From NCBI RefSeq assembly GCF_009687865.1, contig NZ_BLAE01000036.1, positions 124,001-188,000 of the forward strand: a stretch of 64,000 bases of DNA, given 5' to 3'. The notes under the pieces were generated by a model, which was not told where the DNA came from, searched no databases, and saw only the letters and a list, made by a program, of their open reading frames with translations. Source of the DNA: Acrocarpospora macrocephala. Its GTDB lineage: Bacteria > Actinomycetota > Actinomycetes > Streptosporangiales > Streptosporangiaceae. The stretch's first letter is position 1. Each line of letters begins with the position of its first letter. Shown here in pieces: positions 32,768 to 41,883 of the stretch. Made by a program: the position numbers and the translations under genes.

Positions 32768-34195
32768 TCATCCATGCAGTTCAAATCGCCGGCTTCCAGG
32801 GCCTTCGACGGGTCGTGCCTTCGGGGCGGCGCGCGCGCCGTAGCTTCCCAGCAGGGTTTCGAGGAGCGGCAGGACACGGGTTACCTGCCGCGTCCGGATG
32901 GCCAGGTCCCACAGCGGCTCGAACTTCTTCCACCCGCCGGCGTAGGTGAGGTGGCGCAGGCGGTCGCGCGGGAGCGGCTTGGTGGCGGCGCCGCGCCAGA
33001 TCGCGCTCCACCGGTAGAAGTCGCGGTAGGCCCGCCAGTATCCGTCCTCGAGTTGCCGGGCGCTCATTCCCATCGGCCGGTACACGACGTGTCGTGTGTC
33101 GTACCGGTCCCAGTCCTGGTGGAGGATCCGGCCCTCGGCCGCGATGCGGCGGTAGAGGCCGGTTCCCGGATACGGGGTCATGATGTGGAACGTGGCGGTC
33201 TCGATGCCCTGCTCCACCGCCCAGTCGACGGTACGGTCGAACACGTCGGGCCCGTCCTCGTCCATGCCGAACACAAAACTGGCGTTCACCATCACTCCCT
33301 GGTCGTGCAGCCGCCGGACCACCGCGGCGTAGTCGCGCCCGATGTTCTGCCGCTTGCGCTGCCCGGCCAGATTGCCGCCGTTGATGGTCTCGAAGCCGAC
33401 GAACAGGCTGCGCAGCCCCGCCGCGACCGCCTGCTCCAACAGCCCGGGGGCGAGCACCGAGTCGACCGTGCCGGCGGCTTGCCACAGCCGCCCCATTCCC
33501 GCCATGCCGGCGAAGAGTGCCTCGGCGAAGCGCCGGTTGCCCAGCAGGTGGTCGTCGAGAAAGTACAGATGCCGCCCGGGCAACCGATCGATCTCGGCCA
33601 GCGCCGCGTCCACCGTCTGGGTGTAGAAGGACCGGCCACCGGCGAAGAACGCGTCCTTGTAACAGAAGTCGCAGTGGTGCGGGCACCCGCGGGAGACCAC
33701 GATCGAGTTGGGCACCAGATAGCGCCGCCGATCGATCAGATCCCGCCGTACCGGCGGAAGGTCGGTCAGCGTCCGCTGAGTGGAGTGGTAGCGGGCCCGA
33801 GGCCAGCCGCGGCGGAAGTCGGCCAGGAACTCGGGCCAGGTGTCCTCCCCCGGTCCGGTGACGACGGTGTCCGCGTGCGCGGCGGCCTCGTCGGGCAGGG
33901 AGGTGACGTGCAGCCCGCCCATCACCACGTACACGCCTCGGGACCGGTAGGCGTCGGCCAGCTCGTACGCCCGCCGCGCCGAGGTGATGTAAGGCTGGAT
34001 CACCGCCAGGTCGGGACGGTCGTCGTCAAGGCGCAGCCGCTGGACGTGCTCGTCCCAGATCCGCACCTCGTCGTCGTCGCCCAGGTAGCCGGCCAGGGTC
34101 GCCAGCCCCAGCGGCGGAAACAGCGCATACTTGACCGGCCGGAACAGCGGGCTGGTCGCCTCGGTCAACGCCGGGAGCACCATCGTGACACGCAT
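32768..34195 (-). CDS. Cobalamin-binding radical SAM protein
   Basis: A 475-aa class B-like radical SAM enzyme. The N-terminal part is a B12-binding-type Rossmann domain (YVVMGGLHVTSLPDEAAAHA). The cluster motif is Cys171-x3-Cys175-x2-Cys178 in RGCPHHCDFCYKD. The C-terminal region (VVYRPMGMSARQLEDGYWRA, then YRDFYRWS) resembles the DUF4070 tail found in hopanoid and lipid-modifying members. Such proteins methylate or join unreactive carbons. ATG 34195 is seven bases after TAGCAT, favouring a leaderless start. The substrate is unknown. Confidence 0.88.
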   Translation of the reverse strand: MRVTMVLPALTEATSPLFRPVKYALFPPLGLATLAGYLGDDDEVRIWDEHVQRLRLDDDRPDLAVIQPYITSARRAYELADAYRSRGVYVVMGGLHVTSLPDEAAAHADTVVTGPGEDTWPEFLADFRRGWPRARYHSTQRTLTDLPPVRRDLIDRRRYLVPNSIVVSRGCPHHCDFCYKDAFFAGGRSFYTQTVDAALAEIDRLPGRHLYFLDDHLLGNRRFAEALFAGMAGMGRLWQAAGTVDSVLAPGLLEQAVAAGLRSLFVGFETINGGNLAGQRKRQNIGRDYAAVVRRLHDQGVMVNASFVFGMDEDGPDVFDRTVDWAVEQGIETATFHIMTPYPGTGLYRRIAAEGRILHQDWDRYDTRHVVYRPMGMSARQLEDGYWRAYRDFYRWSAIWRGAATKPLPRDRLRHLTYAGGWKKFEPLWDLAIRTRQVTRVLPLLETLLGSYGARAAPKARPVEGPGSRRFELHG

Positions 34196-34385
34196 GCCCT
34201 GGATGCTAGAGACCGGATGTGGAACCACCGCCGAGGTCATGTGCCTGTTCTGTGCAGACATTCCAGACCTGGCCCACCCACACGATCTGCCCAGTCCGTG
34301 GCGGCAGGACTGCACGCCCCCGCAGCCGGGAGAGGGCAACCCGCACGTGCCCGAGGGCGAGATCACGGCGGTGCGATCGCCGCCA

Positions 34386-34514
34386 CTAGAAGAAGGACAC
34401 GAACAGACTCGCCGCGGACAACACCGCCGCTCCGGCGAGACTGCCAACCAGGAGCACGCAGACCACCTTCACCCAGGGTTTCACCTGGCCATGGTGGGGT
34501 GCACGCGCGAGCAA
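34386..34514 (-). CDS. Very small membrane protein, 42 aa
   Basis: The frame reads LLARAPHHGQVKPWVKVV, then CVLLVGSLAGAAVLSAASLF, and stops at 34386. It is a single hydrophobic helix with basic residues before it, like many short actinobacterial membrane proteins. TTG 34514 or GTG 34484 could start it. No ribosome site is clear. It lies in the 370-base gap between the radical SAM and metal ATPase genes, where nothing else is seen. Confidence 0.4.
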   Translation of the reverse strand: MLARAPHHGQVKPWVKVVCVLLVGSLAGAAVLSAASLFVSFF

Positions 34515-34565
34515 AGCAAGTCGGCCTGGCAGTGCCGGACACTACTTTCAGTAACCAGTCCCAAG

Positions 34566-36554
34566 TCAGGCATCCCGCGTAGGCTCACTGGGGATAGCGT
34601 CTGAGGCGCGTCGCCAGGCGGCGCTGTGCAGCAGGCGCAGGCCGTTGAGGGCGACGATGACGGTGGAGCCCTCGTGTCCGGCCACGCCCAGCGGCAGCGG
34701 CAGATCGCCGAACAGGTCCCAGGCCACCAGCACGGTGATGAAGGTGGCGGCGATGACGAGGTTGGCCACGACCAGGCGGCGGGCCCGCCGGGCCAGGGCG
34801 ATCACCGCCGGGACGGTGGCCAGGTCGTCGCGGGTGATGACCGCGTCGGCGGTGTCCAGGGCCAGATCCGATCCGGCGCGGCCCATGGCGATGCCGACGT
34901 GCGCGCTGGCCAGCGCGGGGGCGTCGTTGACACCGTCGCCGACCAGCGCCACCCGCACGCCGCGGGCTCGCAGCTCGTGCACCGCCGCCGCCTTGCCCTC
35001 CGGCAGCAGCTCCGCGCGCACATCGCCGATACCCGCCTGTACGGCCAGCCGGGCCGCGGCTCGCTCGTTGTCGCCGGTCAGCAGCACCGGCGCGGCCCCG
35101 GTCAGGGCCGTCAGGTGGGCTACCGCTTCGGGAGCGCCGGGCCGCATCCGGTCGGCCAGGGCGAGCAGCCCGGCCAGAACGCCGTCCAGGCGGACCAAGA
35201 CGACGGTGTGTCCGCTGTCCTGGAGCTCGGCGACCAGTTCCTGGACGGCATCCTGGCCATCGTCCAGGAGATGAGCCGGGCTGGCGACCTCGACGAGATG
35301 ACACTCCACGCGTGCGCGCACGCCCCGGCCAGGCTCGGAGACGAACTCCTGCGCCGCGGTCACCGGCAGGCCCGCCGCGTGGGCTGCTTGGACCACGGCG
35401 CGGCCCAGCGGATGCTCGGAGAACTGCTCGGCGGCGGCCGCCAGCGCGAGCAGCCGCGGCTCGGCGAGGCCGGCGCCGGGCAGGACGTGCACGCCGGTCA
35501 CGTGCGGGCGGCCCTCGGTCAGGGTGCCGGTCTTGTCGAAGGCGACCGCCGTGACGGTGCCGAGTTGTTCCATCACCACGGCCGACTTGACCAGCACGCC
35601 GTGCCGTCCGGCGGTGGCGATGGCGGCCAGCAGCGGCGGCATGGTGGCCAGCACGACCGCGCACGGGGAGGCGACGATCATGAAGGTCATCGCGCGCAGC
35701 AGGCTGTCCTGCACCGGCACGCCCCACAGCAGCGGCAGCGCGAACAGCGCGAGGGTGGCGGCGACCATGACGACGGAGTAGCGCCGCTCGACCTTCTCGA
35801 TGAACAGCTGGGTGCGCGCCTTGGTGGCGCCGGCTTGGGCGACCATGGCCACGATTCGGGCGATCACCGTCTCGCCGACCGGGCGCATCACCCGCACGCG
35901 CAATACGCCAGTGCCGTTCAAGGTGCCGGCGAACACCTGATCGCCGGCCTGCTTGTCCACCGGCATGCTCTCGCCGGTGATGCCGGCCTGGTCGACGGCG
36001 CTGGCACCGGACACCACCTGGCCATCGGCGCCGATCCGTTCCCCGGGCCGTACCAGGATTTCCTCGCCGACCTGGAGAGCGGCGGTCTCGACCCGCTCCT
36101 CACCGTCGGCGCTCAGGCGGGTCGCCTGCTCGGGTGCCAGATCCAGCAGGCCGCGCACCGAATCCTCGGTGCGCTTGGTGGCGAGCGATTCCAGCGCGCC
36201 GGAGGTCGCGAAGATGACGATCAGCAGCGCGCCGTCGAAGACCTGGCCGATCGCGGCGGCGCCGATCGCGGCGGCGACCATCAGCAGGTCCACATCCAGC
36301 GTCCGCTCGCGCAGCGCCCGCAAACCCGCCAGGCCGGGTTCCCAGCCTCCAGCCGCGTAACAGGCCAGGTACAGGCCCCACCACAGCCACGGCGGCGCTC
36401 CGGCCAGCCAGCAGATGCCACCGGCGGCGAACAGCGCTGTCGCGACCGCCGCCCAGCGCACCTCCGGCAACGACCACATTCCGGACCGCCACGATGAGGC
36501 GGCCCGGCCTGGCGCGGTATCACGGGCGGGGAAGGTTCTGAGTTCGGCGACCAC
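34566..36554 (-). CDS. P1B-4-type metal-exporting ATPase (CtpJ-like)
   Basis: A 662-aa P-type ATPase. Motifs: TGES, SPC in the transport helix (IVASPCAVVLA), DKTGTLTEG (phosphorylated Asp), SEHPLG, TGDN and GDGVNDAP. The last helix has HEGSTVIVALNGLRLL; SPC with HEGxT is the P1B-4 signature (Co, Ni, Zn or Fe export). There is no N-terminal metal-binding domain, as in that group. GTG 36554 follows TACGAT by six bases; the longer frame would run into the operator. It is divergent from an nmtR-like repressor, the arrangement of ctpJ and nmtR in mycobacteria. Confidence 0.92.
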   Translation of the reverse strand: MVAELRTFPARDTAPGRAASSWRSGMWSLPEVRWAAVATALFAAGGICWLAGAPPWLWWGLYLACYAAGGWEPGLAGLRALRERTLDVDLLMVAAAIGAAAIGQVFDGALLIVIFATSGALESLATKRTEDSVRGLLDLAPEQATRLSADGEERVETAALQVGEEILVRPGERIGADGQVVSGASAVDQAGITGESMPVDKQAGDQVFAGTLNGTGVLRVRVMRPVGETVIARIVAMVAQAGATKARTQLFIEKVERRYSVVMVAATLALFALPLLWGVPVQDSLLRAMTFMIVASPCAVVLATMPPLLAAIATAGRHGVLVKSAVVMEQLGTVTAVAFDKTGTLTEGRPHVTGVHVLPGAGLAEPRLLALAAAAEQFSEHPLGRAVVQAAHAAGLPVTAAQEFVSEPGRGVRARVECHLVEVASPAHLLDDGQDAVQELVAELQDSGHTVVLVRLDGVLAGLLALADRMRPGAPEAVAHLTALTGAAPVLLTGDNERAAARLAVQAGIGDVRAELLPEGKAAAVHELRARGVRVALVGDGVNDAPALASAHVGIAMGRAGSDLALDTADAVITRDDLATVPAVIALARRARRLVVANLVIAATFITVLVAWDLFGDLPLPLGVAGHEGSTVIVALNGLRLLHSAAWRRASDAIPSEPTRDA

Positions 36555-36565
36555 AGAACCATCGT

Positions 36566-36587
36566 ATATGCGCACTCACGCAGATAT
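36566..36587. promoter_or_regulatory. ArsR/SmtB-type operator
   Basis: ATATnnGC (36566-36573), six bases, GCnnATAT (36580-36587) is an imperfect 22-bp palindrome of the SmtB/NmtR operator kind. It overlaps the region between the two divergent -10 boxes. Confidence 0.55.
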
Positions 36588-36620
36588 GCAACTAGACAGA
36601 TTGCGGAGTACGCTGAGGGC

Positions 36621-37016
36621 ATGCACACGTCGCTGCCGGACTTCGACATGCCGAACGAGGAACAGGTGCACCTGGCCGCCGAGTCGTTCCGGCTGCTGTC
36701 CGACCCCACCCGCATCAAAATCCTCTGGGCGCTGCTGCAAGGCGAATCCAACGTCGCCTGCCTGGCCGAACTCGCCGACGCCGCCCCCACGACGGTCAGC
36801 CAGCACCTGGCCAAACTCCGCCTGGCCGGACTGGTCAAAGGACGCCGCGAAGGCACGTTCGTCTACTACCGCGCCGCCGATGAGCACGTGCGCCGCCTGC
36901 TGACCCAGGGCCTGTTCCACGCCGACCACATCGACGGCGACGACCCGCATCCCTCACCCGGCACCGTTACCGAAGAGCCCAGCGCCAGAGTTGCTGACAC
37001 CCGAACCGCCTCCTAG
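36621..37016 (+). CDS. ArsR/SmtB-family metal sensor (NmtR-like)
   Basis: A 131-aa winged-helix repressor: FRLLSDPTRIKILWALL, then LADAAPTTVSQHLAKLRLAG and the wing GRREGTFVYYRAAD. The C-terminal helix EHVRRLLTQGLFHADHID carries the alpha-5 metal site pattern (Asp/His...His-x2-His) of NmtR/CzrA-type nickel, cobalt or zinc sensors. It should release the ctpJ-like gene when metal is in excess. ATG 36621 is six bases after TACGCT, so the transcript is probably leaderless. Confidence 0.9.
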   Translation: MHTSLPDFDMPNEEQVHLAAESFRLLSDPTRIKILWALLQGESNVACLAELADAAPTTVSQHLAKLRLAGLVKGRREGTFVYYRAADEHVRRLLTQGLFHADHIDGDDPHPSPGTVTEEPSARVADTRTAS

Positions 37017-37098
37017 AGGTCCTCGGCGATCGATCGCGTCGCACCCACCCTCGGTACGCTCACTCGCATCAGCGACTCCTCTCACTGATGGATGAAAT

Positions 37099-37740
37099 GT
37101 GAGCATCGATCCGCATCTGGTCCCGCACTGGGACACGGTCGCGCTGGTCACCATCGACGTGCAGCGCGACTTCCTCTCCGAGAGCCCGTACGGGATCGCC
37201 GGAACCACGGAGATCCTCCCCAACCTGGGCATCCTCGCCAAGGCCTTCCGCGGCGCCGGGCGTCCCATCGTGCACATCGTCCGCATCTACGAACCGGGCG
37301 GCGGCAACGCGGACCTGGTCCGGCGATCGCTGCTCGGCGGCGGGGCGCGAATCGCCGCGCCCGGTTCAGAAGGCAGCCAGCTCGCCCCGGGGCTGGCCCC
37401 GGACGCCGCGCCCGAACTGGACCACGCCCGCCTTCTCGCCGGCGAAACGCAGGAACTCGGCCCGCGGGAGTATGCGATCTTCAAACCGCGCTGGGGAGCG
37501 TTCTACCAGACCCCGCTTCAGGACGAGCTGCATCGGCTCGGCGTGGACTCGATCGTCTTCGCCGGATGCAACTTCCCCAACTGCCCGCGGGCCAGCATCA
37601 TCCAGGCCAGCGAACGCGACTACCGCGTCATCGTGGCCACCGACGCTCTGTCCCAGGGCAGCGAACAAGGCCTGCGTGAGGTCTCCCGCATGGGCGTACA
37701 GCTGATGACCACCGATGACGTCGTCAACGCTCTCGGCTGA
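37099..37740 (+). CDS. Cysteine hydrolase, isochorismatase family
   Basis: A 213-aa alpha/beta hydrolase. The triad is visible: Asp in LVTIDVQRDF, Lys in AIFKPRWGAF and Cys in FAGCNFPNCPRAS. The family includes nicotinamidases, ureidoacrylate and N-carbamoyl hydrolases and isochorismatases; the substrate cannot be chosen from sequence. GTG 37099 is the start. Its last 17 bases overlap the end of the convergent FAD gene. Confidence 0.9.
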   Translation: MSIDPHLVPHWDTVALVTIDVQRDFLSESPYGIAGTTEILPNLGILAKAFRGAGRPIVHIVRIYEPGGGNADLVRRSLLGGGARIAAPGSEGSQLAPGLAPDAAPELDHARLLAGETQELGPREYAIFKPRWGAFYQTPLQDELHRLGVDSIVFAGCNFPNCPRASIIQASERDYRVIVATDALSQGSEQGLREVSRMGVQLMTTDDVVNALG

Positions 37741-39046
37741 TCAGGTACGACGCCAGGGTCGCCGCCTGTGCGCGGATCTCCGGGATCGCGGTGGTCTCGT
37801 ACAGTTTTCCGCGAAGCGTGGGTCCGAGCGTGACGATCCGATCGTCCGGACGCCCAGCGGCGTCGAGCACCCGTCCGCACGCGTCGGCGTCCAGGCCGAG
37901 GCCCAGCGGGCCGGGGCGGACCAGCCCGTCGGCCAGGAGGCGAGCGAGCATTCCCTCGCCGGGGACGGTGAAGGCCGGACCTGTGGCGTTGACCAGCCAG
38001 GCGACCCGGAGATCGTGAGTGGTGCCGTCCGTGCTGACGCGGACGGTCAGCCCCGCTGAGTCAGGCGTCGCCCGGTCCACGTGGCCGCGGAGCACACGCA
38101 GCCGGCCGGCGGCGATCAGGCCGTCGACACGAGAGGCGGTCTCGGGTGGGATGCGATGGCGGTGCACCTCCCAGTAGCGGGCCAGGACGGTGAGGAATCT
38201 GCGCCGCTCGTCGATGGGCAGGCGGGCCCACAGCTCCTGAACCCGGGGCCGCAGGCCGTCGATCACGCCGCGCCAGTCGCCGCCGCTCTGGTGTGTGGCG
38301 ACGCGGACCGCGCTCAGCAGACTCCGCAGCCTTAGCGGGCCGTCGGGAATCAGCACGGGTGCGCAGGGTGGGGTGGGCTGGCTGTGCGCCTGTGGCAGCA
38401 GGCCGTGCCGGGATATGGCGTACACGGTCCTGGCCGCGGTGCGGGTGAGGGTGACGGCTACGTCGACCATGGTCAAGCCGGTGCCAATGATCAGAACGTC
38501 ACCGCAGCCGACGCGGGCCAGCGCCCCTGCCGCCCACGGATCCGCGATGTAGCGTTCGCCTGTTATGGGTATGGGGGTCGCCGCGGCGGGGTTTCCCGTG
38601 GCCAGGACGACGGCGTCGGCGTCGAGCGCACCTCCGTCCGACAGGTGGACACGTAAGGGCGAGCGGGTGAGGGCCACCGCGTCCCCCCGCAGGCGGGTCA
38701 CCCGATGAGCGTTTTCGGCGTCGTCCAGCGTCTCGCGCAGGTAGCGGCCGTACATGTGCCGGGGCAGGAAGTCGGCTCCGGCCGCGTTCAGCCCTCGCGA
38801 CCGCGTCCACCGCACAAAGTGGTGGGGATCATGTTCTAACGCGCTCATTCTCTCGGCGCGGCTGTTCAGGAGGTGGTGGGGGTCGGTAGTGGAGTACGCC
38901 TGCCCGAGCCCATGCCGCCCATCGCGGTCGATCAGCACCACATGCAGAGGGACGCCGTGCTCCCCCGCGCGGTACAGCAAGTGGACGGCGGCCAGCGTGC
39001 CGCTGGCACCGCCGCCCACGACCACGATGACATGGCTGCGGGACAC
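37724..39046 (-). CDS. FAD/NAD(P)-binding oxidoreductase
   Basis: A 440-aa flavoprotein with the N-terminal dinucleotide motif VIVVVGGGASGTLAAVHLL and a second one in DVLIIGTGLTMVDVAVTL, plus ATGNP at the hinge. The block GLGQAYSTTDPHHLLNSRAE is typical of the NAD_binding_9 (FAD-NAD(P)-binding) group often found beside sulfur- or hydroxylation pathways. GTG 39046 is six bases after TAATCT (GTG 39049 is the alternative). The electron acceptor is unknown. Confidence 0.87.
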   Translation of the reverse strand: MSRSHVIVVVGGGASGTLAAVHLLYRAGEHGVPLHVVLIDRDGRHGLGQAYSTTDPHHLLNSRAERMSALEHDPHHFVRWTRSRGLNAAGADFLPRHMYGRYLRETLDDAENAHRVTRLRGDAVALTRSPLRVHLSDGGALDADAVVLATGNPAAATPIPITGERYIADPWAAGALARVGCGDVLIIGTGLTMVDVAVTLTRTAARTVYAISRHGLLPQAHSQPTPPCAPVLIPDGPLRLRSLLSAVRVATHQSGGDWRGVIDGLRPRVQELWARLPIDERRRFLTVLARYWEVHRHRIPPETASRVDGLIAAGRLRVLRGHVDRATPDSAGLTVRVSTDGTTHDLRVAWLVNATGPAFTVPGEGMLARLLADGLVRPGPLGLGLDADACGRVLDAAGRPDDRIVTLGPTLRGKLYETTAIPEIRAQAATLASYLISRER

Positions 39047-39121
39047 CACCTCAGATTAAGCGACTTTACCTACATGTTGTATGGGTATTTCGATGAAGCA
39101 CCGGCAAACGTTCTGGCGCCG

Positions 39122-39595
39122 TCAGGATCTATGACCGACCCGCTGGCCGCGGGTCCACAGCAGGTCGTCGGAGCAGATGCGGATCTCGGTGACGCCGCTG
39201 ATCTGCCGACCGCCGCACCGGTCGCCGGGCACCGCCAGGTGCGGCCCCCGCTCCCCCAGGACCGAGCCGTCCATCGTGGTGCCGAGCACGGCCTCCACCC
39301 CCGCGAACTCCGGATCGATCTCACCCCACGACAACACGGCGTGGTGCCCGTCCCGGCCCAGGACCGAGACCAGGAACCGCAGCCGGTCCTTACGCTCCGC
39401 CGGATCGAAATCGGGCTCGGCCGCCTGGAGCACCTCCACCAGCAGCGGCCCCGTGAACCGATGCCGGCGCAGCCCCGAGGTACGGCACATGAACGCGACT
39501 TCCACGTCATGCTGCGGCAGCGACCAGAGATCCGCGACGTTGATCGAACCACGCATCCGCACGTCACCGTCCAGAAGCACTGTCCCAGCCAGCAT
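39122..39595 (-). CDS. Small molybdopterin-oxidoreductase-fold protein (SUOX-like)
   Basis: A 157-aa protein similar to the molybdopterin-binding domain of sulfite oxidase-like enzymes: VNVADLWSLP-type start (INVADLWSLPQHDVEVAFMC), Cys36 at the place of the Mo-ligand Cys, and LGRDGHHAVLSWGEIDPEF. At half the usual size it could be a compact cofactor-binding protein. GAGGAGG lies before the ATG at 39595. It is followed by the FAD protein on the same strand, a possible redox partner. Confidence 0.75.
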   Translation of the reverse strand: MLAGTVLLDGDVRMRGSINVADLWSLPQHDVEVAFMCRTSGLRRHRFTGPLLVEVLQAAEPDFDPAERKDRLRFLVSVLGRDGHHAVLSWGEIDPEFAGVEAVLGTTMDGSVLGERGPHLAVPGDRCGGRQISGVTEIRICSDDLLWTRGQRVGHRS

Positions 39596-39724
39596 GGGGC
39601 CTCCTCATCGACCGCAAAGAAGGATGCCCGCCCGGCCTGCCTTTTACGCGCAATAGCCAATGAAAGAGCAAAATTAGCTGGCAAATACCAGTGCCGAAGA
39701 GCTTTTGCCTTCGCATTCCGCAAA

Positions 39725-39754
39725 GGGCGCGGCCTCTCCCGCGAAGCCGCGCCC
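39725..39754 (-). terminator. Hairpin terminator after the aldehyde dehydrogenase
   Basis: Perfect 9-bp stem GGGCGCGGC (39725-39733) and GCCGCGCCC (39746-39754), 12-base loop, 14 bases after the dehydrogenase stop, with TTT after the stem on the minus strand. Confidence 0.75.
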
Positions 39755-39767
39755 ACGAGCTTGCCGG

Positions 39768-41261
39768 TCAGATGTGGAGTTGCGTGCAGATCGCCTTGAC
39801 CTCGGTGTACGCCTCCAGCACCTCGTGACCCATCTCCCGGCCCCAGCCGGACTGCTTGTATCCGCCGAACGGCAGGGCCGCGTCGAACACGTTGTAGCAG
39901 TTGATCCAGACCGTGCCGGCGCGGATCCGCTTGGCCAGGGCGTGCGCCTTGGAGACGTCGCGGGTCCAGATGCCGGCGCCCAGGCCGTAGTCGGTCGCGT
40001 TGGCCTGATCGGCGATCTCGTCCAGAGTCGAGAACGGGGAGGCGACGACGACCGGCCCGAAGATCTCCTCCCGGACCACGGCCATGTCGGGGTTGGTGCC
40101 GGTGATGACGGTGGGCTGGACGAAGTAGCCGTGTTCGCCGTGCCGGTTGCCGCCCGCGACCGTACGGGCGCCGTCGGCGCGGCCGGACTCCAGGAAGCCG
40201 GTCACCCGGCGCAGCTGCTCGTCGGAGACGAGCGGCCCCATCTGGGTGTCGGGATCCAGACCTGAGCCGAGCTTGATGCCGCGCGCGATGGTGGCGACGC
40301 CCTCGACGACCTCGTCGAACCTGCTCTCCTGTACGAACAGCCGGGATCCGGCCACGCAGCACTGGCCGTGGTTGAAGAAGATCGCGTTGGCCGCGCCGGG
40401 AATCGCCAGCTCCGGGTCGACGTCGTCGAAGACGACGTTGGGGCTCTTGCCGCCCAGCTCCAGGCTGACCTTCTTCAGGTTGCCCGCCGCCGCCTGGACG
40501 ATGAGCTTGCCGACCTCGGTGGAGCCGGTGAAGGCGACCTTGTCGACGCCGTCGTGGGCGGCCAGCGCGGCCCCGGCCGTCTCGCCGTACCCGGGCAGGA
40601 CGTTGACGACGCCGTCGGGCAACCCGGCCTCGGCCATGAGCTCGGCCAGCCGCAACGCCGACAGCGGCGTCTGCTCGGCGGGCTTGAGGATCACGGTGTT
40701 CCCGGTGGCCAGCGCGGGCCCGAGCTTCCAGGCCGCCATGAGCAGCGGGAAGTTCCACGGGATGATCTGCGCGACCACGCCGATCGGCTCCCGCAGCGTG
40801 TAGGCGTGGAACTCCGCTCCCGGCAGGTACGGCACCGACAGCGCGATCGTGTTTCCTTCGATCTTGGTGGCCCAGCCCGCCATGTAGCGGAACAGTTCGG
40901 CGGCCAGCGGGATGTCGGCGGCCCGGGCGACCGCCAGCGGCTTGCCGTTGTCGAGCGATTCGAGCTGAGCCAGCTCGTCCGCGTGCTCCTCGATGAGATC
41001 GCCGATCCGCCAGATGATCCGGCCCCGGTCGGAGGCGGTCAGGCGCGACCAGGGGCCGTCGAACGCGGCGCGGGCCGCGCGGACCGCGCGATCGACGTCC
41101 TCGGCGTCGGCCTCGGCGATGTGCGCCAGGGTCTCGCCGGTGGCGGGGTTGGGGGTGGCGAAGGTCTTGCCCGAGGCGGCGTGCACCCAGCGCCCGCCGA
41201 TGAACAACTGGCGTGGGGTGGCGATGAAGTCCTCGACGCTCTTTTCCAGGGTGACCGTCAT
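39768..41261 (-). CDS. NAD(P)-dependent aldehyde dehydrogenase
   Basis: A 497-aa enzyme of the class 1/2 ALDH group: IIPWNFPLLMAAWKLGPALA, FTGSTEVGK, the general-base Glu in LELGGKSPN and the nucleophile Cys in NHGQCCVAGSR; EEIFGPVV and GLGAGIWT are also present. The best match is to AldA/betaine or phenylacetaldehyde-type enzymes; the aldehyde is unknown. A perfect palindrome lies just before its start, and the divergently placed function of the neighbouring PadR gene (same strand, upstream) makes it the likely target. Confidence 0.93.
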   Translation of the reverse strand: MTVTLEKSVEDFIATPRQLFIGGRWVHAASGKTFATPNPATGETLAHIAEADAEDVDRAVRAARAAFDGPWSRLTASDRGRIIWRIGDLIEEHADELAQLESLDNGKPLAVARAADIPLAAELFRYMAGWATKIEGNTIALSVPYLPGAEFHAYTLREPIGVVAQIIPWNFPLLMAAWKLGPALATGNTVILKPAEQTPLSALRLAELMAEAGLPDGVVNVLPGYGETAGAALAAHDGVDKVAFTGSTEVGKLIVQAAAGNLKKVSLELGGKSPNVVFDDVDPELAIPGAANAIFFNHGQCCVAGSRLFVQESRFDEVVEGVATIARGIKLGSGLDPDTQMGPLVSDEQLRRVTGFLESGRADGARTVAGGNRHGEHGYFVQPTVITGTNPDMAVVREEIFGPVVVASPFSTLDEIADQANATDYGLGAGIWTRDVSKAHALAKRIRAGTVWINCYNVFDAALPFGGYKQSGWGREMGHEVLEAYTEVKAICTQLHI

Positions 41262-41288
41262 CAGCGTCGGTTCCCTTCCGGTAGACAG

Positions 41289-41317
41289 CTCCAGTAGTCA
41301 CAATCTGACTACTGGAG
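41289..41317. promoter_or_regulatory. Perfect 12-bp palindromic operator before the aldehyde dehydrogenase
   Basis: CTCCAGTAGTCA (41289-41300), CAATC, TGACTACTGGAG (41306-41317). It lies in the 76-base gap between the PadR and dehydrogenase genes. The same inner half-site occurs upstream of padR, so PadR is the likely ligand. Confidence 0.75.
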
Positions 41318-41337
41318 GTGTGAGAAAGCAAGGGCGG

Positions 41338-41856
41338 TCAGCGGCTGACGGACTCCATCAGGCGCAGTGCCGCGACGGCTGTCTCGTAGCGCCAGGAGGC
41401 GACGGCCCGCTCCAGGCCGTGCGCGGTGTCGCAGCGTTGTCGCAGCGCGGCGACGATGGGCCGGATCCGGTCCGCCTGCGCGTCGACCAGCGGCTGTGGG
41501 TCGCCGCCGGTGCGGTCGATCAGCGCGAGCTTGATGAGGAACTCGGTGCGGACGTCGCGGATGTGGTCGACCGGGCGGACGAGCCAGTCGGCGGCGGCGC
41601 GCCGGCCGGCGGCCGTGACGCTCAGCATGCGGCGTTGCGGCCCGGCGTGTCCCGGCTCGGTGCCGGCCGGTTCGGCGAGGCCGAGGTCCGTGAGCCGGTC
41701 CAGGGCCCGGTAGACCAGTGGCCGCGGCACCTGCCAGATCGTCCCGATGGGACCGGAGGCGGCGGTGAGCCGGGCGAGGGCGAAGCCGTGGGCGGGGCCT
41801 TCGGCGAGGAGCGCGAGCACGACCCACTCGGTGAGTGAGAGGGCGGGTGAGTCCAC
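41338..41856 (-). CDS. PadR-family transcriptional regulator
   Basis: A 172-aa repressor with the PadR winged helix at about residues 5-80 (LSLTEWVVLALLAEGPAHGF, YRALDRLTDLGLAEP) and a helical C-terminal dimer domain (TEFLIKLALIDRTGGDP). The first PadR members respond to phenolic acids. It is on the same strand as the aldehyde dehydrogenase, with CAGTAGTCA palindromes on both sides, indicating autoregulation and control of the enzyme. Confidence 0.9.
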   Translation of the reverse strand: MDSPALSLTEWVVLALLAEGPAHGFALARLTAASGPIGTIWQVPRPLVYRALDRLTDLGLAEPAGTEPGHAGPQRRMLSVTAAGRRAAADWLVRPVDHIRDVRTEFLIKLALIDRTGGDPQPLVDAQADRIRPIVAALRQRCDTAHGLERAVASWRYETAVAALRLMESVSR

Positions 41857-41883
41857 GCCCCAAGACTAGGGCGCTGCGGAGCG

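Noticed and set aside
39070-41331. Minus-strand frame of about 753 codons covering the aldehyde dehydrogenase and SUOX-like genes
   Set aside because: It is a shifted frame over two genes with convincing motifs; the sequence is Arg/Gly-rich.
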